Positions 17,957 through 27,331 of a DNA stretch of 64,000 nucleotides are shown piece after piece; the first letter of the stretch is position 1, and each line of letters begins with the position of its first letter. The notes below the pieces were generated by a model. The model made no database searches and was not told where the DNA came from. It saw only the letters and a program-made list of their open reading frames with translations. Source of the stretch: an uncultured Bacteroidales bacterium (lineage in GTDB: Bacteria; Bacteroidota; Bacteroidia; Bacteroidales; UBA932). Both the position numbers and the translations under genes were made by a program. The DNA is taken from NCBI GenBank assembly GCA_900320185.1, contig ONRD01000002.1, positions 62,001-126,000 on the forward strand, in the 5' to 3' direction.

Positions 17957-18663
17957 TGGGAGTTTTCCGTTTCAAGGGATTCGAGGTGCGGAACGAAGAT
18001 TCCGCCATGAAGGTCAACACGGACGGCGTCCTGCTGGGAGCCGTCACGGACGTTTTCCCCGAAGACCGCCGCGTCCTTGACGTAGGTACCGGGACAGGAG
18101 TGGTCGCCCTGATGGTCTCGCAGAGACTTTCAGCCCTGACGCCGGAATTCTCGGTCCAGGGGCTCGATGTAGACCGTCCGTCTGCCCTTGAAGCCGCCTT
18201 CAACTTCGCCGGTTCCCCCTGGAGAGAGCACCTGTCGGCCCATTGCTGCGACTTCCACGGCTGGGACGGTGGTGAATATGACCTCATCGTCTCCAATCCA
18301 CCCTTTTTCGACAATTCCCTCAAGGCTCCTGACTGCAGGCGCTGCGCCGCGCGCCACACAGGCCTGTCCTACAGGGAGATCCTGCAGTTCTCCGAGACTC
18401 ACCTGTCTCCTGGAGGGAGGGTGTCCATGATCCTTCCATCCCAAGTCGAAGCCGACCTTCTCAGGTACGGACGGATGTGCGGGTTGGTGCCATGGAAGCT
18501 GTTGAGGATAAGGACTGTGGAAACCAAGGACCCATCCAGGCTGATAGTCCAGTTCGCAAGGAAGGGAGCACTTTGCCATGCTCCCGGGGAATTGACCCTC
18601 ACCGACGGAAAAGGGAGGCGTACTTCCCAGCATGCCTCCCTTTTAACAGATTATCTACTGTAA
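17956..18663 (+). CDS. trmN6: tRNA1(Val) adenine-37 N6-methyltransferase
   Basis: A 235-residue SAM-dependent methyltransferase of the YfiC/TrmN6 group. It has the FRFKGFEV start, the KVNTDGVLLGA segment, motif I DVGTGTGVVAL and the N6-adenine catalytic motif NPPFF. It modifies A37 of tRNA-Val in studied bacteria. I choose the ATG at 17956, overlapping the lolD stop by one base, because family sequence begins there. Confidence 0.88.
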   Translation: MGVFRFKGFEVRNEDSAMKVNTDGVLLGAVTDVFPEDRRVLDVGTGTGVVALMVSQRLSALTPEFSVQGLDVDRPSALEAAFNFAGSPWREHLSAHCCDFHGWDGGEYDLIVSNPPFFDNSLKAPDCRRCAARHTGLSYREILQFSETHLSPGGRVSMILPSQVEADLLRYGRMCGLVPWKLLRIRTVETKDPSRLIVQFARKGALCHAPGELTLTDGKGRRTSQHASLLTDYLL

Positions 18664-18737
18664 CCAAACTAACCTAAACCATTAACTTATAAATCAATAA
18701 TCTGTTCTCCCTTCCGGTCGCAGTGCGCCGGCTTGTG

Positions 18738-19199
18738 CTATTTGTTAAGTCTGTGGATTTGCTGCTTGCGGAAATTCTCCTCTCCGATGTACAACCTGGC
18801 GACCTTTTCCGCCGACAGGATCTTAAGGTACTCGTGGGAGTACTTCTCGTCAATCCCACGGTTCTCGTCCCAGGCCTTGAAATACTTTTCCAGGAGGGTG
18901 GAGAAGTCTTCCTTGGAAACCTTGCCGCCATCCATTGCGTCTTGAAGGTCCTTGTAGGCCTTCATGACCTTTGTCCAGGCCGCTTTTTTCTCGGCTTCGC
19001 ACTTGTTGTAGACGGGCCAGAATCTCTCCGCCTCGGCGGAGGTCAAGTCCATGGCGTCGGTAAGGAAGGCTATTTTCTCGGCCTTCATCCTGTCGCGCCA
19101 GTCCTTGCCGCCCTTCCTCTGGTTGTCCTGGGCGGATACGGCATTGCCCATGAGAAGGAATGCCAGGGTCAGTGAGAGTATTGCTGCGATCTTCTTCAT
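18738..19199 (-). CDS. Periplasmic Spy/CpxP-like 'sensor' protein of the ECF sigma operon
   Basis: A 153-residue protein with a clear signal peptide (cleavage after AVSA) and a charged helical mature part containing LTSAEAERFWPVY, resembling the LTxxQ-type periplasmic helical family. In Bacteroidetes this family is annotated as a sensor of ECF-type sigma factors because of its place beside them. It is the third gene after the sigma factor and membrane regulator, overlapping the latter by four bases. Its ligand is unknown. Confidence 0.78.
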   Translation of the reverse strand: MKKIAAILSLTLAFLLMGNAVSAQDNQRKGGKDWRDRMKAEKIAFLTDAMDLTSAEAERFWPVYNKCEAEKKAAWTKVMKAYKDLQDAMDGGKVSKEDFSTLLEKYFKAWDENRGIDEKYSHEYLKILSAEKVARLYIGEENFRKQQIHRLNK

Positions 19200-19630
19200 T
19201 CCGTTGTCTGTTTATGCAGGTCAGCCATTGCAAGCTGCTCCGCTGTTGTTCCGGTTTCGATGAGATAGTTGATGATGTCGTCCTCGGAGACACCCTCCGC
19301 GGATTCATATTCATAGAAGAGGGATTCCGCCGGCTGGGTGACGGGGATGAGGTCGGAGTAGAACAACTCTCCGTACTCTTCCATAAGCGGATCGGCGTGG
19401 CTGTCGCCTGCCGTGTTGGATAAGATGAGTTTCCCGGCGACAAGGGCTGCAAGGAAGCATGCGGCGAGGGCTGCATACGGCTTGACCCGCATCCACAGGG
19501 TAGGGGCGATCGCTCCGGAAGACTCCTCGGGAATCCTTCCGAGCCTCTCCTTGAGGGAATCGAAGTAACCGTCAGGAACGCTGAAGGATCCCTTCCCGAT
19601 GTGTTCGAATATGTCGTTGCCCGTTTTCAT
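19196..19630 (-). CDS. Single-pass membrane protein, probable anti-sigma factor
   Basis: A 144-residue protein with a short cytosolic N-terminus (about 1-47), one membrane helix (about 48-68) and an acidic periplasmic tail. The N-terminal part contains VPDGYFDSLKERL, often seen in small Bacteroidetes proteins encoded after ECF sigma factors. Position and topology suggest it restrains the sigma factor upstream. No zinc-binding anti-sigma motif is visible. Confidence 0.65.
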   Translation of the reverse strand: MKTGNDIFEHIGKGSFSVPDGYFDSLKERLGRIPEESSGAIAPTLWMRVKPYAALAACFLAALVAGKLILSNTAGDSHADPLMEEYGELFYSDLIPVTQPAESLFYEYESAEGVSEDDIINYLIETGTTAEQLAMADLHKQTTE

Positions 19631-19671
19631 TTCAGTCCTTTGACAGTTTATAGGTCATATGGTTTAACGTT

Positions 19672-20211
19672 TCAGAATTTTTTTTCAAGGTAGGCCTTGA
19701 GTTTTTCGACTGCGATGTGGTAGGAGGCCTTCAGCGCCCCCACCGAGGTTCCGAGGATTTCGGACATGTCCTCGTAGGTGAGGTCCTCGAAGTACTTCAT
19801 CGTGAAGACCAGCCTCTGCTTCTCGGGGAGCCTTGCCACTCCTTTCATCAGTTCCTTCTGCAGTTCGTCTCCATTGAATGACGGATCCTCCTCGATGCGG
19901 TTCTCGATCTCCGGGGTCAGGCTCCGGAACTGCAGGGCGGCCCTGACCTTCTGTTTGTGGAGGTGGTTCAAGGTTTCGTTGGTGGCGATCCTGTAGAGCC
20001 AGGTGTAGAGGCGTGATTCGCTCCTGAATGACGGCAGGGAGTTCCAGACCTTGATGAATATTTCCTGCATCAGGTCATCCGTGTCCTCATGGGAGCACAC
20101 GAAACTGCGGACATGCCAGTAAAGCCTCTCGCTGTAGTTCTCGACTATCGCGTTGAATGCCCTTTCCTGCTGTCCTTCCCTGTAGAGGCCTATGATTTCG
20201 CTGTCTGTCAT
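19672..20211 (-). CDS. ECF RNA polymerase sigma factor
   Basis: A 179-residue sigma-70 family protein. Region 2 is at about residues 20-85 with DLMQEIFIKVW and region 4 at about 120-170 with YEDMSEILGTSVGALKASYHIA. It directs RNA polymerase to envelope-stress type promoters. It heads a three-gene minus-strand module with a membrane regulator and a periplasmic sensor-like protein. Its own target promoter cannot be read from the sequence with confidence. Confidence 0.92.
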   Translation of the reverse strand: MTDSEIIGLYREGQQERAFNAIVENYSERLYWHVRSFVCSHEDTDDLMQEIFIKVWNSLPSFRSESRLYTWLYRIATNETLNHLHKQKVRAALQFRSLTPEIENRIEEDPSFNGDELQKELMKGVARLPEKQRLVFTMKYFEDLTYEDMSEILGTSVGALKASYHIAVEKLKAYLEKKF

Positions 20212-20445
20212 CAGTCGTGCGGGAGGTTTGCGTCCGGATCCTTTTTCCCGAATGCAACAATTTTACCAAACTTTCGGACGTCCGCGGATTTTAATTGTCT
20301 TTATCGGTTGACTTTAACGGAATCGATCCGGCATGGCGGGCTTGCTGCGGCAGTGGAAAGGGATTCCGGTAAATGTCCGCCGAGGCTGCAGATACTGACC
20401 GGAGGATACATTATTCGGATATATCCGGAACATCGTCCCCGATTG

Positions 20446-20478
20446 TTTACTGTGCTAGAAGAAAATTTCGTATTTTTG
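20446..20478 (+). promoter_or_regulatory. Promoter of lepA with very short or no leader
   Basis: TTTA at 20446-20449 and TATTTTTG at 20471-20478. The lepA ATG begins only five bases after the -7 box, so transcription would start at or next to the initiation codon. Confidence 0.55.
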
Positions 20479-20483
20479 CATCT

Positions 20484-22271
20484 ATGAAGAATATCCGGAA
20501 TTTCTGCATAATCGCCCACATCGACCACGGGAAGAGCACTCTGGCGGACAGGCTCATCGAGTTGACGCAGACCCTGTCCTCAAGGGACATGGAGGCCCAG
20601 GTGCTTGACGACATGGACCTGGAGAGGGAGAAAGGCATCACGATAAAGAGCCATGCCATACAGATGGAGTATACTCGCGGAGGGGAGACCTATGTGCTCA
20701 ACCTCATCGACACTCCCGGGCACGTGGACTTTTCCTACGAGGTCTCCCGTTCCATAGCTTCCTGCGAAGGAGCGCTGCTGGTGGTGGACGCTTCCCAGGG
20801 CATCCAGGCGCAGACCATATCCAACCTGTACCTGGCCGTCGACCATGGCCTCGAGATCATCCCCGTGCTGAACAAGATAGACATGGATTCCGCCCAGCCG
20901 GAAGTCGTCATAGACCAGATCACCGACCTGCTGGGCTGCAGCCCTGAAGAAGTCTTCAAGGTTTCCGCCCGCACGGGGGAGGGCGTGCCTCCGATCCTGG
21001 ATGCCATCGTCGACCGCATCCCCGCTCCGAAGGGTGATCCGGAGGCTCCGCTCCAGGCGCTCATATTCGATTCCGTGTTCAATCCGTTCAGGGGCATCAT
21101 AGCCTATTTCAAGGTGATAAACGGTTCCATCCGGACGGGTGACAAAGTGAAGTTCGTGGCCACCGGGATGACTTACGATGCCGAAGAGATCGGCGTCCTC
21201 AAGATGAAACTCTGCCCGACCGGCGTGGTCTCCACCGGAGACGTGGGCTACATCATCTCCGGGATAAAGAGGGCCGTCGAGGTCAAGGTCGGTGACACCA
21301 TAACCCATGCGGCGGTCCCCTGCGAGACTGCGATCGCCGGATTCGAGGAAGTCAAGCCCATGGTGTTCGCCGGCATGTATCCGGTCCAGGCCGACAAGTT
21401 CGAGGAGCTCAGGGCCACCCTTGAGAAGTTCCGTCTCAATGACGCTTCCTTCGTGTACGAGCCGGAATCATCCCTGGCCCTCGGTTTCGGATTCAGGTGC
21501 GGCTTCCTCGGGCTTCTCCACCTTGAGATCGTCCAGGAAAGGCTGTTCAGGGAGTTCAACATGGATGTGATCACCACGGTCCCCAATGTGTCCTACAAGG
21601 TTTTCACCACGCAGGGTGAGGTCCTGGACGTCCATAATCCGTCCGGCCTCCCTGCACCGACCCTCATCGACCACATCGAAGAGCCTTATATCCGTGCCCA
21701 GATAATATCCAAGTCCGATTTCTACGGACCGATCATGAAACTCTGCATGGACAAGAGGGGTACCCTGGTCGGGCAGCACTACATCACTTCCGACAGGGTG
21801 GAGCTTACCTATGACATGCCCCTGTCCGAGATAGTTTTCGACTTCTACGACAAGCTCAAGTCCATCTCCAAGGGCTACGCGTCCTTCGACTACCACATCA
21901 TCGATTTCCGCCCGGCCAGGCTCGTGAAACTGGACATCCTCCTGAACGGGGAACCGGCCGACGCCCTGTCCACCTTGATCCACGAAGACCACGCCTATGA
22001 TTTCGGACGCAAGATGTGTCTCAAGCTCAAGGAATTGATCCCCAGGCAGCAGTTCGACATCGCCGTCCAGGCTGCCATAGGGGCCAAGATCATAGCCCGT
22101 GAAACCGTGCGGCAGGTACGCAAGGATGTGACTGCCAAGTGCTATGGAGGCGATGTCACCAGGAAGAGGAAACTGCTCGAGAAGCAGAAGGAGGGAAAGA
22201 AGAGGATGCGCCAGATAGGAACCGTCCAGGTGCCACAGAGCGCTTTCATGGCTGTCCTTAAACTCGACTGA
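20484..22271 (+). CDS. lepA: Elongation factor 4 (LepA)
   Basis: A 595-residue translational GTPase of standard LepA length. G1 is AHIDHGKST, followed by the switch II motif [12 protein letters not shown], and the LepA-specific C-terminal domain. It acts on ribosomes, back-translocating stalled complexes or aiding initiation. The frame is open further upstream, but homology begins at [12 protein letters not shown], and the -7 box directly precedes this ATG. The next gene starts two bases after the stop. Confidence 0.95.
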   Translation: MKNIRNFCIIAHIDHGKSTLADRLIELTQTLSSRDMEAQVLDDMDLEREKGITIKSHAIQMEYTRGGETYVLNLIDTPGHVDFSYEVSRSIASCEGALLVVDASQGIQAQTISNLYLAVDHGLEIIPVLNKIDMDSAQPEVVIDQITDLLGCSPEEVFKVSARTGEGVPPILDAIVDRIPAPKGDPEAPLQALIFDSVFNPFRGIIAYFKVINGSIRTGDKVKFVATGMTYDAEEIGVLKMKLCPTGVVSTGDVGYIISGIKRAVEVKVGDTITHAAVPCETAIAGFEEVKPMVFAGMYPVQADKFEELRATLEKFRLNDASFVYEPESSLALGFGFRCGFLGLLHLEIVQERLFREFNMDVITTVPNVSYKVFTTQGEVLDVHNPSGLPAPTLIDHIEEPYIRAQIISKSDFYGPIMKLCMDKRGTLVGQHYITSDRVELTYDMPLSEIVFDFYDKLKSISKGYASFDYHIIDFRPARLVKLDILLNGEPADALSTLIHEDHAYDFGRKMCLKLKELIPRQQFDIAVQAAIGAKIIARETVRQVRKDVTAKCYGGDVTRKRKLLEKQKEGKKRMRQIGTVQVPQSAFMAVLKLD

Positions 22272-22273
22272 CG

Positions 22274-22960
22274 ATGAAGATCGCTGCCATCATATCCGTC
22301 ACCGACAAGGACGACCGTGCTTCCGGCTGCCTCGAGGAGGTCCAGAGGCAGATCGACTCCATCGAGGCCGAAGGGAAGTATCATTTCTCCATATTCCTCA
22401 ACAGTGACGGACGTGCTGGGTTCCAGAAGGTCTGGGAGAAGGCTTCCGCCGAAGGGTTCGATTTCTACCTGTGGATAGACTACGACCTTGTCCCAAGGGA
22501 GGATGCCATCGGGGTGCTTCTGGAGAATTCAGAATTCCTCCGTCACAAGTCCATCATCACGGCGACTGTCTGCGGGCCGGACAAGGCTCCTGTCTTCGGC
22601 GGGCGCAACAAGAGGGGGAAACTTCTCGAACCGGATCCGGTCATCCCGGTGCCGTGCGCTTTCTTCGACATGGATTTCGCCCTTGTCCCCGGGTACGCCT
22701 TTTCCTGTCTTGAGAACCCTTCGGACATGTTCCGGGAGAGACAGTTCGACCATGGCTACGGGGCCAGGGCTGCGAAGGCGGGCGTCAAGAGGGTGGTTGC
22801 GCCGGGAGTGCTTGCCACATGTTCCGGAAAGGCCGAGCCGAGGCTTCTTCAGGACATAGTCAGGGAGGACTACCACTCCAGGGGCTTCTTCCATGCGCTT
22901 CCGCTCGCCATGGCGCTTTACATCAAGGCCTTGTTCACCTCCAGGTCGAAGGACGGATGA
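22274..22960 (+). CDS. Glycosyltransferase-like protein (GT-A fold suspected)
   Basis: A 228-residue cytosolic protein. The start MKIAAIISVT, the segment FYLWIDYDLVPRED and GGRNKRGKLLEP resemble GT-A-type glycosyltransferases, where an Asp-rich motif binds the sugar nucleotide and metal. A C-terminal hydrophobic patch (ALPLAMALYIKALF) may touch the membrane. Its donor and acceptor are unknown. It follows lepA by two bases, so it is probably co-transcribed with it. Confidence 0.5.
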   Translation: MKIAAIISVTDKDDRASGCLEEVQRQIDSIEAEGKYHFSIFLNSDGRAGFQKVWEKASAEGFDFYLWIDYDLVPREDAIGVLLENSEFLRHKSIITATVCGPDKAPVFGGRNKRGKLLEPDPVIPVPCAFFDMDFALVPGYAFSCLENPSDMFRERQFDHGYGARAAKAGVKRVVAPGVLATCSGKAEPRLLQDIVREDYHSRGFFHALPLAMALYIKALFTSRSKDG

Positions 22961-22962
22961 CA

Positions 22963-22992
22963 TTGGATTCCGTTCTTTTTTTGTTATCTTTA
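22963..22992 (+). promoter_or_regulatory. Possible fucI promoter
   Basis: TTGG at 22963-22966 and TATCTTTA at 22985-22992 (last base deviates from TAnnTTTG), spacing 18. It is weak but is the only candidate in the gap before fucI. Confidence 0.35.
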
Positions 22993-23049
22993 CAAGACCG
23001 CGGATGATGGCAGCCGCGATAATGCTGGAACTGATAACACTCAAAGAAT

Positions 23050-24822
23050 ATGAAACATCCTAGAATCGGTATCCGTCCGACCATAGATGGCCGTCAGGGC
23101 GGGGTGCGTGAAAGTTTGGAAGAAAAGACAATGTCTCTGGCCCGCAATGTCGCGGACCTGATCTCCTCTAACCTGAGGTACAGCGACGGCGCTCCGGTGG
23201 AATGCGTGATTGCCGACAGCACTATAGGCCGTGTGGCGGAAAGCGCGGCCTGCGCCGAGAAATTCGAGCGTGAAGGAGTCTGGGGTACCGTCTCGGTGAC
23301 ATCCTGCTGGTGCTACGGCTCCGAGACGATGGACATGAACCCCCTCTGGCCCAAGGCCGTCTGGGGCTTCAACGGGACTGAGCGTCCAGGAGCCGTCTAT
23401 CTCGCCGCCGTCCTTGCCGCCCATGCCCAGAAAGGCCTTCCCGCTTTCGGGATCTACGGCCATGACGTCCAGGACATAGAAGACAATTCCATCCCGGAGG
23501 ACGTCGCCGTGAAGATCCTGCGGTTCGCCCGCGCAGCGGTAGCCGTCGGCGAGATGAGGGGAGAGTCCTATCTTTCGGTCGGAAGCGTCACGATGGGGAT
23601 CGCCGGGTCGATAGTGGACTGCGGCTTCTTCCAGAAGTACCTGGGAATGAGGAATGAAAGTGTTGACGAAGTCGAGATACTCCGCCGCATGGACCTTGGG
23701 ATCTACGACAAGGATGAATACCTCAGGGCCAAGGCCTGGGTCGAGAAATACTGCATGCCCAACGAAGGCTGGGACAAGAACCGTCCCGAGAAGCAGAAGA
23801 CCCGTTCCGAGAAGGACGAAGACTGGGATTTCGTGGTCAAGATGACCCTTATCGTCATGGATCTCCTTCATGGGAATCCGAAACTCAGGGAGATGGGTTT
23901 CAAGGAGGAAGCCCTGGGCCACAACGCCATCGCGGGTGGCTTCCAGGGACAGCGTCAGTGGACTGACTGGAAGCCCAACGGAGATTTCACCGAGACTCTC
24001 CTGAACACCAACTTCGACTGGAACGGACGCAGGGAGCCTACCATCCTCGCTACTGAGAATGATTCCCTGAACGGGGCGGCCATGCTTCTGGGACACCTTC
24101 TCACGAACCTTCCCCAGATCTTCTCCGACGTGCGTACCTACTGGAGCCCCGAAGCCGTCCGGAGGGTCACCGGCAAGGACCTCACCGGCAAGGCGGCTCC
24201 CGGCATCATCCACCTCATCAATTCCGGCGCCACCACCATGGACGGATGCGGCTGCAGCACCGACGCCGACGGAAATCCTTGCATGAAGACCTTCTGGGAC
24301 ATGACAGACAAGGATGAGGCCGATTGCCTGGCCAACTGCTGGTGGATGCCGGCTGACCGCGACTACTTCAGGGGAGGCGGATTCTCCGTCCATTTCGTCT
24401 CCAGGGGCGATTTCCCCGCGACCATGATGAGGATCAACATAGTTGACGGACTCGGCCCGGTCCTGCAGATAGCTGAAGGCTGGGTGGTAGGCATCGATCC
24501 CGAGATACATGAGGTCCTCGACAGGCGGACCGACCCGACATGGCCGACGACTTGGTTCACGCCGAGGCTGGATCCTTCGAAGGACGCTTTCAAGGATGTC
24601 TACAGCGTCATGAACAACTGGGGGGCCAACCACGGAGCCATCTCCTACGGACACATCGGCGCCGACATGATCACCCTGGCTTCGATGCTCAGGATTCCTG
24701 TCTGCATGCATAATGTTCCGGACGACAAGATATTCCGTCCCGCAGCCTGGAATGCCTTCGGCATGGACAAGGAGGGTGCGGATTTCCGTGCCTGCGCCAA
24801 CTTCGGTCCCATTTACAAGTAG
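23050..24822 (+). CDS. fucI: L-fucose isomerase
   Basis: A 590-residue enzyme, almost the length of E. coli FucI. It keeps the regions carrying the metal ligands: [20 protein letters not shown] and [15 protein letters not shown]. It converts L-fucose to L-fuculose in the cytoplasm and is manganese-dependent in characterised members. FucP follows after six bases, forming a fucose uptake pair. No fuculose kinase or aldolase lies in the window, and a GH29 fucosidase is encoded 24 kb away. Confidence 0.96.
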   Translation: MKHPRIGIRPTIDGRQGGVRESLEEKTMSLARNVADLISSNLRYSDGAPVECVIADSTIGRVAESAACAEKFEREGVWGTVSVTSCWCYGSETMDMNPLWPKAVWGFNGTERPGAVYLAAVLAAHAQKGLPAFGIYGHDVQDIEDNSIPEDVAVKILRFARAAVAVGEMRGESYLSVGSVTMGIAGSIVDCGFFQKYLGMRNESVDEVEILRRMDLGIYDKDEYLRAKAWVEKYCMPNEGWDKNRPEKQKTRSEKDEDWDFVVKMTLIVMDLLHGNPKLREMGFKEEALGHNAIAGGFQGQRQWTDWKPNGDFTETLLNTNFDWNGRREPTILATENDSLNGAAMLLGHLLTNLPQIFSDVRTYWSPEAVRRVTGKDLTGKAAPGIIHLINSGATTMDGCGCSTDADGNPCMKTFWDMTDKDEADCLANCWWMPADRDYFRGGGFSVHFVSRGDFPATMMRINIVDGLGPVLQIAEGWVVGIDPEIHEVLDRRTDPTWPTTWFTPRLDPSKDAFKDVYSVMNNWGANHGAISYGHIGADMITLASMLRIPVCMHNVPDDKIFRPAAWNAFGMDKEGADFRACANFGPIYK

Positions 24823-24828
24823 ACCGTG

Positions 24829-26127
24829 ATGGAGAAGAAGCCTCTGGTGGAGAGGAAGTACCTCTTCACCTTCATCCTGGTCACCACCTTGTTCGCCCTC
24901 TGGGGATTTGCGAACGACATCACGAATCCCATGGTGGCCGCCTTCCAGACAGTGATGGAACTGAGCGCCGCCAAGGCTTCGCTCGTGCAGTTCGCTTTCT
25001 ATGGCGGATATGCCACGATGGCTATACCGGCCGCGCTCTTCATCCGCCGCCACAGCTACAAGAGCGGGATAATCCTTGGCCTGGCGCTGTACGCCGTGGG
25101 CGCCTTCCTCTTCATCCCGGCTGCCCAGTTCCAGCAGTTCTCGTTCTTCTGCCTTTCGCTCTACATCCTCACCTTCGGACTGGCCTTCCTGGAAACGACG
25201 GCCAATCCCTTCATCCTTTCCCTCGGGACGAAGGAGAATTCTACCAGGAGGCTCAACATGGCCCAGTCCTTCAATCCGGTCGGTTCGCTGCTGGGGATGA
25301 GCGTGGCCTCGTTCGTCGTGCTGCCCCAGCTCCTGTCCGACAGGCGGGACGCCCTGGGGAACATTGTGTTCCCGACCCTCCCCGAAGCCGAGAAGGCTGC
25401 CATAAGGGTCCACGACCTCTCCGTCATACGCAATCCATATGTGATGATAGGCCTTGTGGTAGTGGCGGTCCTTGTGGTCATGGCCCTTACCAAGGTGCCG
25501 GCCACCGAAGCCTCTTCGGACCGGCCGGCCAGTACGAGGCGGAGCCTGTCGAACCTTTGGAAGAACAAGGTCTACAGGGAAGGTGCCCTCGCCCAGATGT
25601 TCTACGTCGCCGCCCAGATCATGACCTGGACCTTCATAATCCAGTACGCGGACAATCTCGGGATCAACAAGGCAAGGGCCCAGACTTACAACATCATCGC
25701 CATGGGACTCTTCCTCTGCGGGAGGTTCATAGCCACGGCCTTGATGAAGTACGTGGATTCCCGCAAGCTTCTGGCCGTGTTCGCCGTCGGGGCGTCGCTG
25801 TGCGCTGCCGGAGCCATACTGATCGTGGGCATGCCGGGCCTCTACTGCCTGATGGGCATCTCGGCCTTCATGTCCCTGATGTTCCCTACGATCTACGGGA
25901 TAGCCCTTGAAAACGTCGACCGGCAGGACGCCAGCCTCGGCGCCGCCTTCCTGGTGGAAGCAATCGTCGGAGGAGCCATAATGCCTCCCCTGCAGGGTGC
26001 CATAATCGATCTGGGAACGGTGTGGGGGCATCCGGCCGTCAACGTGTCCTTCATCCTTCCGCTGGTCTGCTTCCTGGTCGTCCTCGCCTATGCCCTGAGG
26101 GCCCGGAAGGCGGTTTCCCTACAGTGA
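24829..26127 (+). CDS. fucP: L-fucose:H+ symporter
   Basis: A 432-residue major facilitator protein with about 12 membrane helices. The start region LFALWGFANDITNPMV is typical of the FucP/FHS subfamily, and the Asn-rich NPFILSLG loop is also kept. It would import L-fucose into the cytosol for FucI. I take the ATG at 24829 rather than the GTG three bases before. Its 3' end overlaps the convergent comEC-like gene by nine bases. Confidence 0.93.
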   Translation: MEKKPLVERKYLFTFILVTTLFALWGFANDITNPMVAAFQTVMELSAAKASLVQFAFYGGYATMAIPAALFIRRHSYKSGIILGLALYAVGAFLFIPAAQFQQFSFFCLSLYILTFGLAFLETTANPFILSLGTKENSTRRLNMAQSFNPVGSLLGMSVASFVVLPQLLSDRRDALGNIVFPTLPEAEKAAIRVHDLSVIRNPYVMIGLVVVAVLVVMALTKVPATEASSDRPASTRRSLSNLWKNKVYREGALAQMFYVAAQIMTWTFIIQYADNLGINKARAQTYNIIAMGLFLCGRFIATALMKYVDSRKLLAVFAVGASLCAAGAILIVGMPGLYCLMGISAFMSLMFPTIYGIALENVDRQDASLGAAFLVEAIVGGAIMPPLQGAIIDLGTVWGHPAVNVSFILPLVCFLVVLAYALRARKAVSLQ

Positions 26128-27252
26128 CGCGATCGTCCCCAGGCACTGCAGCAGGGCCTGGACGGCAAAGTCGCCGGTACTTACCAGCCAGTCCGGACAT
26201 ATTCCCATTGAACTGAGGGCCACGGTGGCGACCGAAAGGAGCATCACGGCGCTGGTAACGGGCAGCGCTACAAGGTTGGTGATGATGAAATAGCGGGGAA
26301 AACTGTGGAAGTAATGCCAGGCGAGCGGGGCGGTTGCCGCCTGGCATGACACGCTCATGACCGCCGCCTTCCAGATCCTCCTGAGCGGGTCTGCCTTCCC
26401 CAGCGGCCCTCCTCCCGGTTCCGGGTAGAGGCGTTCGAGTGCAGGGTAGATGAAGAATATCCCTGCCATGGCCAGGTAGGAGAGCTGGAAACCGACGGTG
26501 GTTATCGCCGCCGGATTGATGGCCAGCTGGACCGTGAGCGCCCCAAGGAAGACTCCGGAAGGATCCCTCTCCCTGCCGAGGACCTTGCCGGTCTCGTTGA
26601 TGGATATGAACAGGAATGCCCTTGTTATCGATGGCGAGGCTCCGGTCATCAGGGTATAGTATCCCGATCCGAGGATTATGCACAAGTACTTGACCTTCCT
26701 GGCTCGGAGGCTGTTGCCGAGAGGCCTGAGGAGGTGGAGCATGATAAGATAGATCACTCCCAGGTGAAGCCCGGACAGGGCGAGGATGTGGGAGGCTCCG
26801 CTCTTGCGGAAGACGTCGGTCGTCCCGCGGTCGAGTCCGGTCCTGTCGCCTGTCAGCATGGCTTTGACGAGCGGTGCAGTGGAAGATGAGGGGTAGGGGA
26901 TCGAACCTATGCGTTCCTTGAGGGCGTCCGAGGCTTTGGCGGCTGCGTCCAGCAGCGGCTTGCCCGGACCGGGGATGCCTTCCAGCATGGAGAAGTTGAG
27001 GTAACAGAACAATCCTGCCGCCATGAATATGCCTGCGACGGCAAGGCGCAGCCGCCGCGCGGGCGTGTCGTTGCCGGCTGTCCGGACGGTGGCAAGGGCT
27101 GAGGCGGCGATGGTCGCTGACAGGATGGCGGCGGCACAGTGCACCGGGAACCTGGAATCCGGAAGCCTCAGGAAATGGAGTACAACAGCGCCTGCCGCGA
27201 CTCCCGCGGCAAACGGAACACTGATCCCTACGATGTCTTTCGCCCCAGCCAA
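26119..27252 (-). CDS. ComEC/Rec2-like competence membrane protein, short form
   Basis: A 377-residue multi-spanning membrane protein containing the ComEC competence-domain signature GDRTGLDRGTTDVFRKSG followed by SHILALSGLHLGV. Full ComEC proteins also have a C-terminal metallo-beta-lactamase-type nuclease domain, and that domain is absent here. It would form the inner-membrane channel for single-stranded DNA uptake if functional. It is monocistronic and convergent with fucP. Confidence 0.85.
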   Translation of the reverse strand: MAGAKDIVGISVPFAAGVAAGAVVLHFLRLPDSRFPVHCAAAILSATIAASALATVRTAGNDTPARRLRLAVAGIFMAAGLFCYLNFSMLEGIPGPGKPLLDAAAKASDALKERIGSIPYPSSSTAPLVKAMLTGDRTGLDRGTTDVFRKSGASHILALSGLHLGVIYLIMLHLLRPLGNSLRARKVKYLCIILGSGYYTLMTGASPSITRAFLFISINETGKVLGRERDPSGVFLGALTVQLAINPAAITTVGFQLSYLAMAGIFFIYPALERLYPEPGGGPLGKADPLRRIWKAAVMSVSCQAATAPLAWHYFHSFPRYFIITNLVALPVTSAVMLLSVATVALSSMGICPDWLVSTGDFAVQALLQCLGTIASL

Positions 27253-27268
27253 TCCGATGTTCCTCCTT

Positions 27269-27302
27269 TTTGGTAAAAATAGTCATTAATTTCGTATATT
27301 TG
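27269..27302 (+). promoter_or_regulatory. Promoter of ackA-ptb
   Basis: TTTG at 27269-27272 and TATATTTG at 27295-27302, spacing 22, about 30 bases ahead of the ackA ATG. Confidence 0.6.
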
Positions 27303-27331
27303 CGGACTGTAAATCAAAAAATCATAACGGA

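Noticed and set aside
23041..26031. 996-codon open frame on the minus strand
   Set aside because: It is antisense to fucI and fucP, which are certain genes. Long antisense frames are expected in high-GC coding DNA, and the translation is rich in Gly, His and Asp with no domain.
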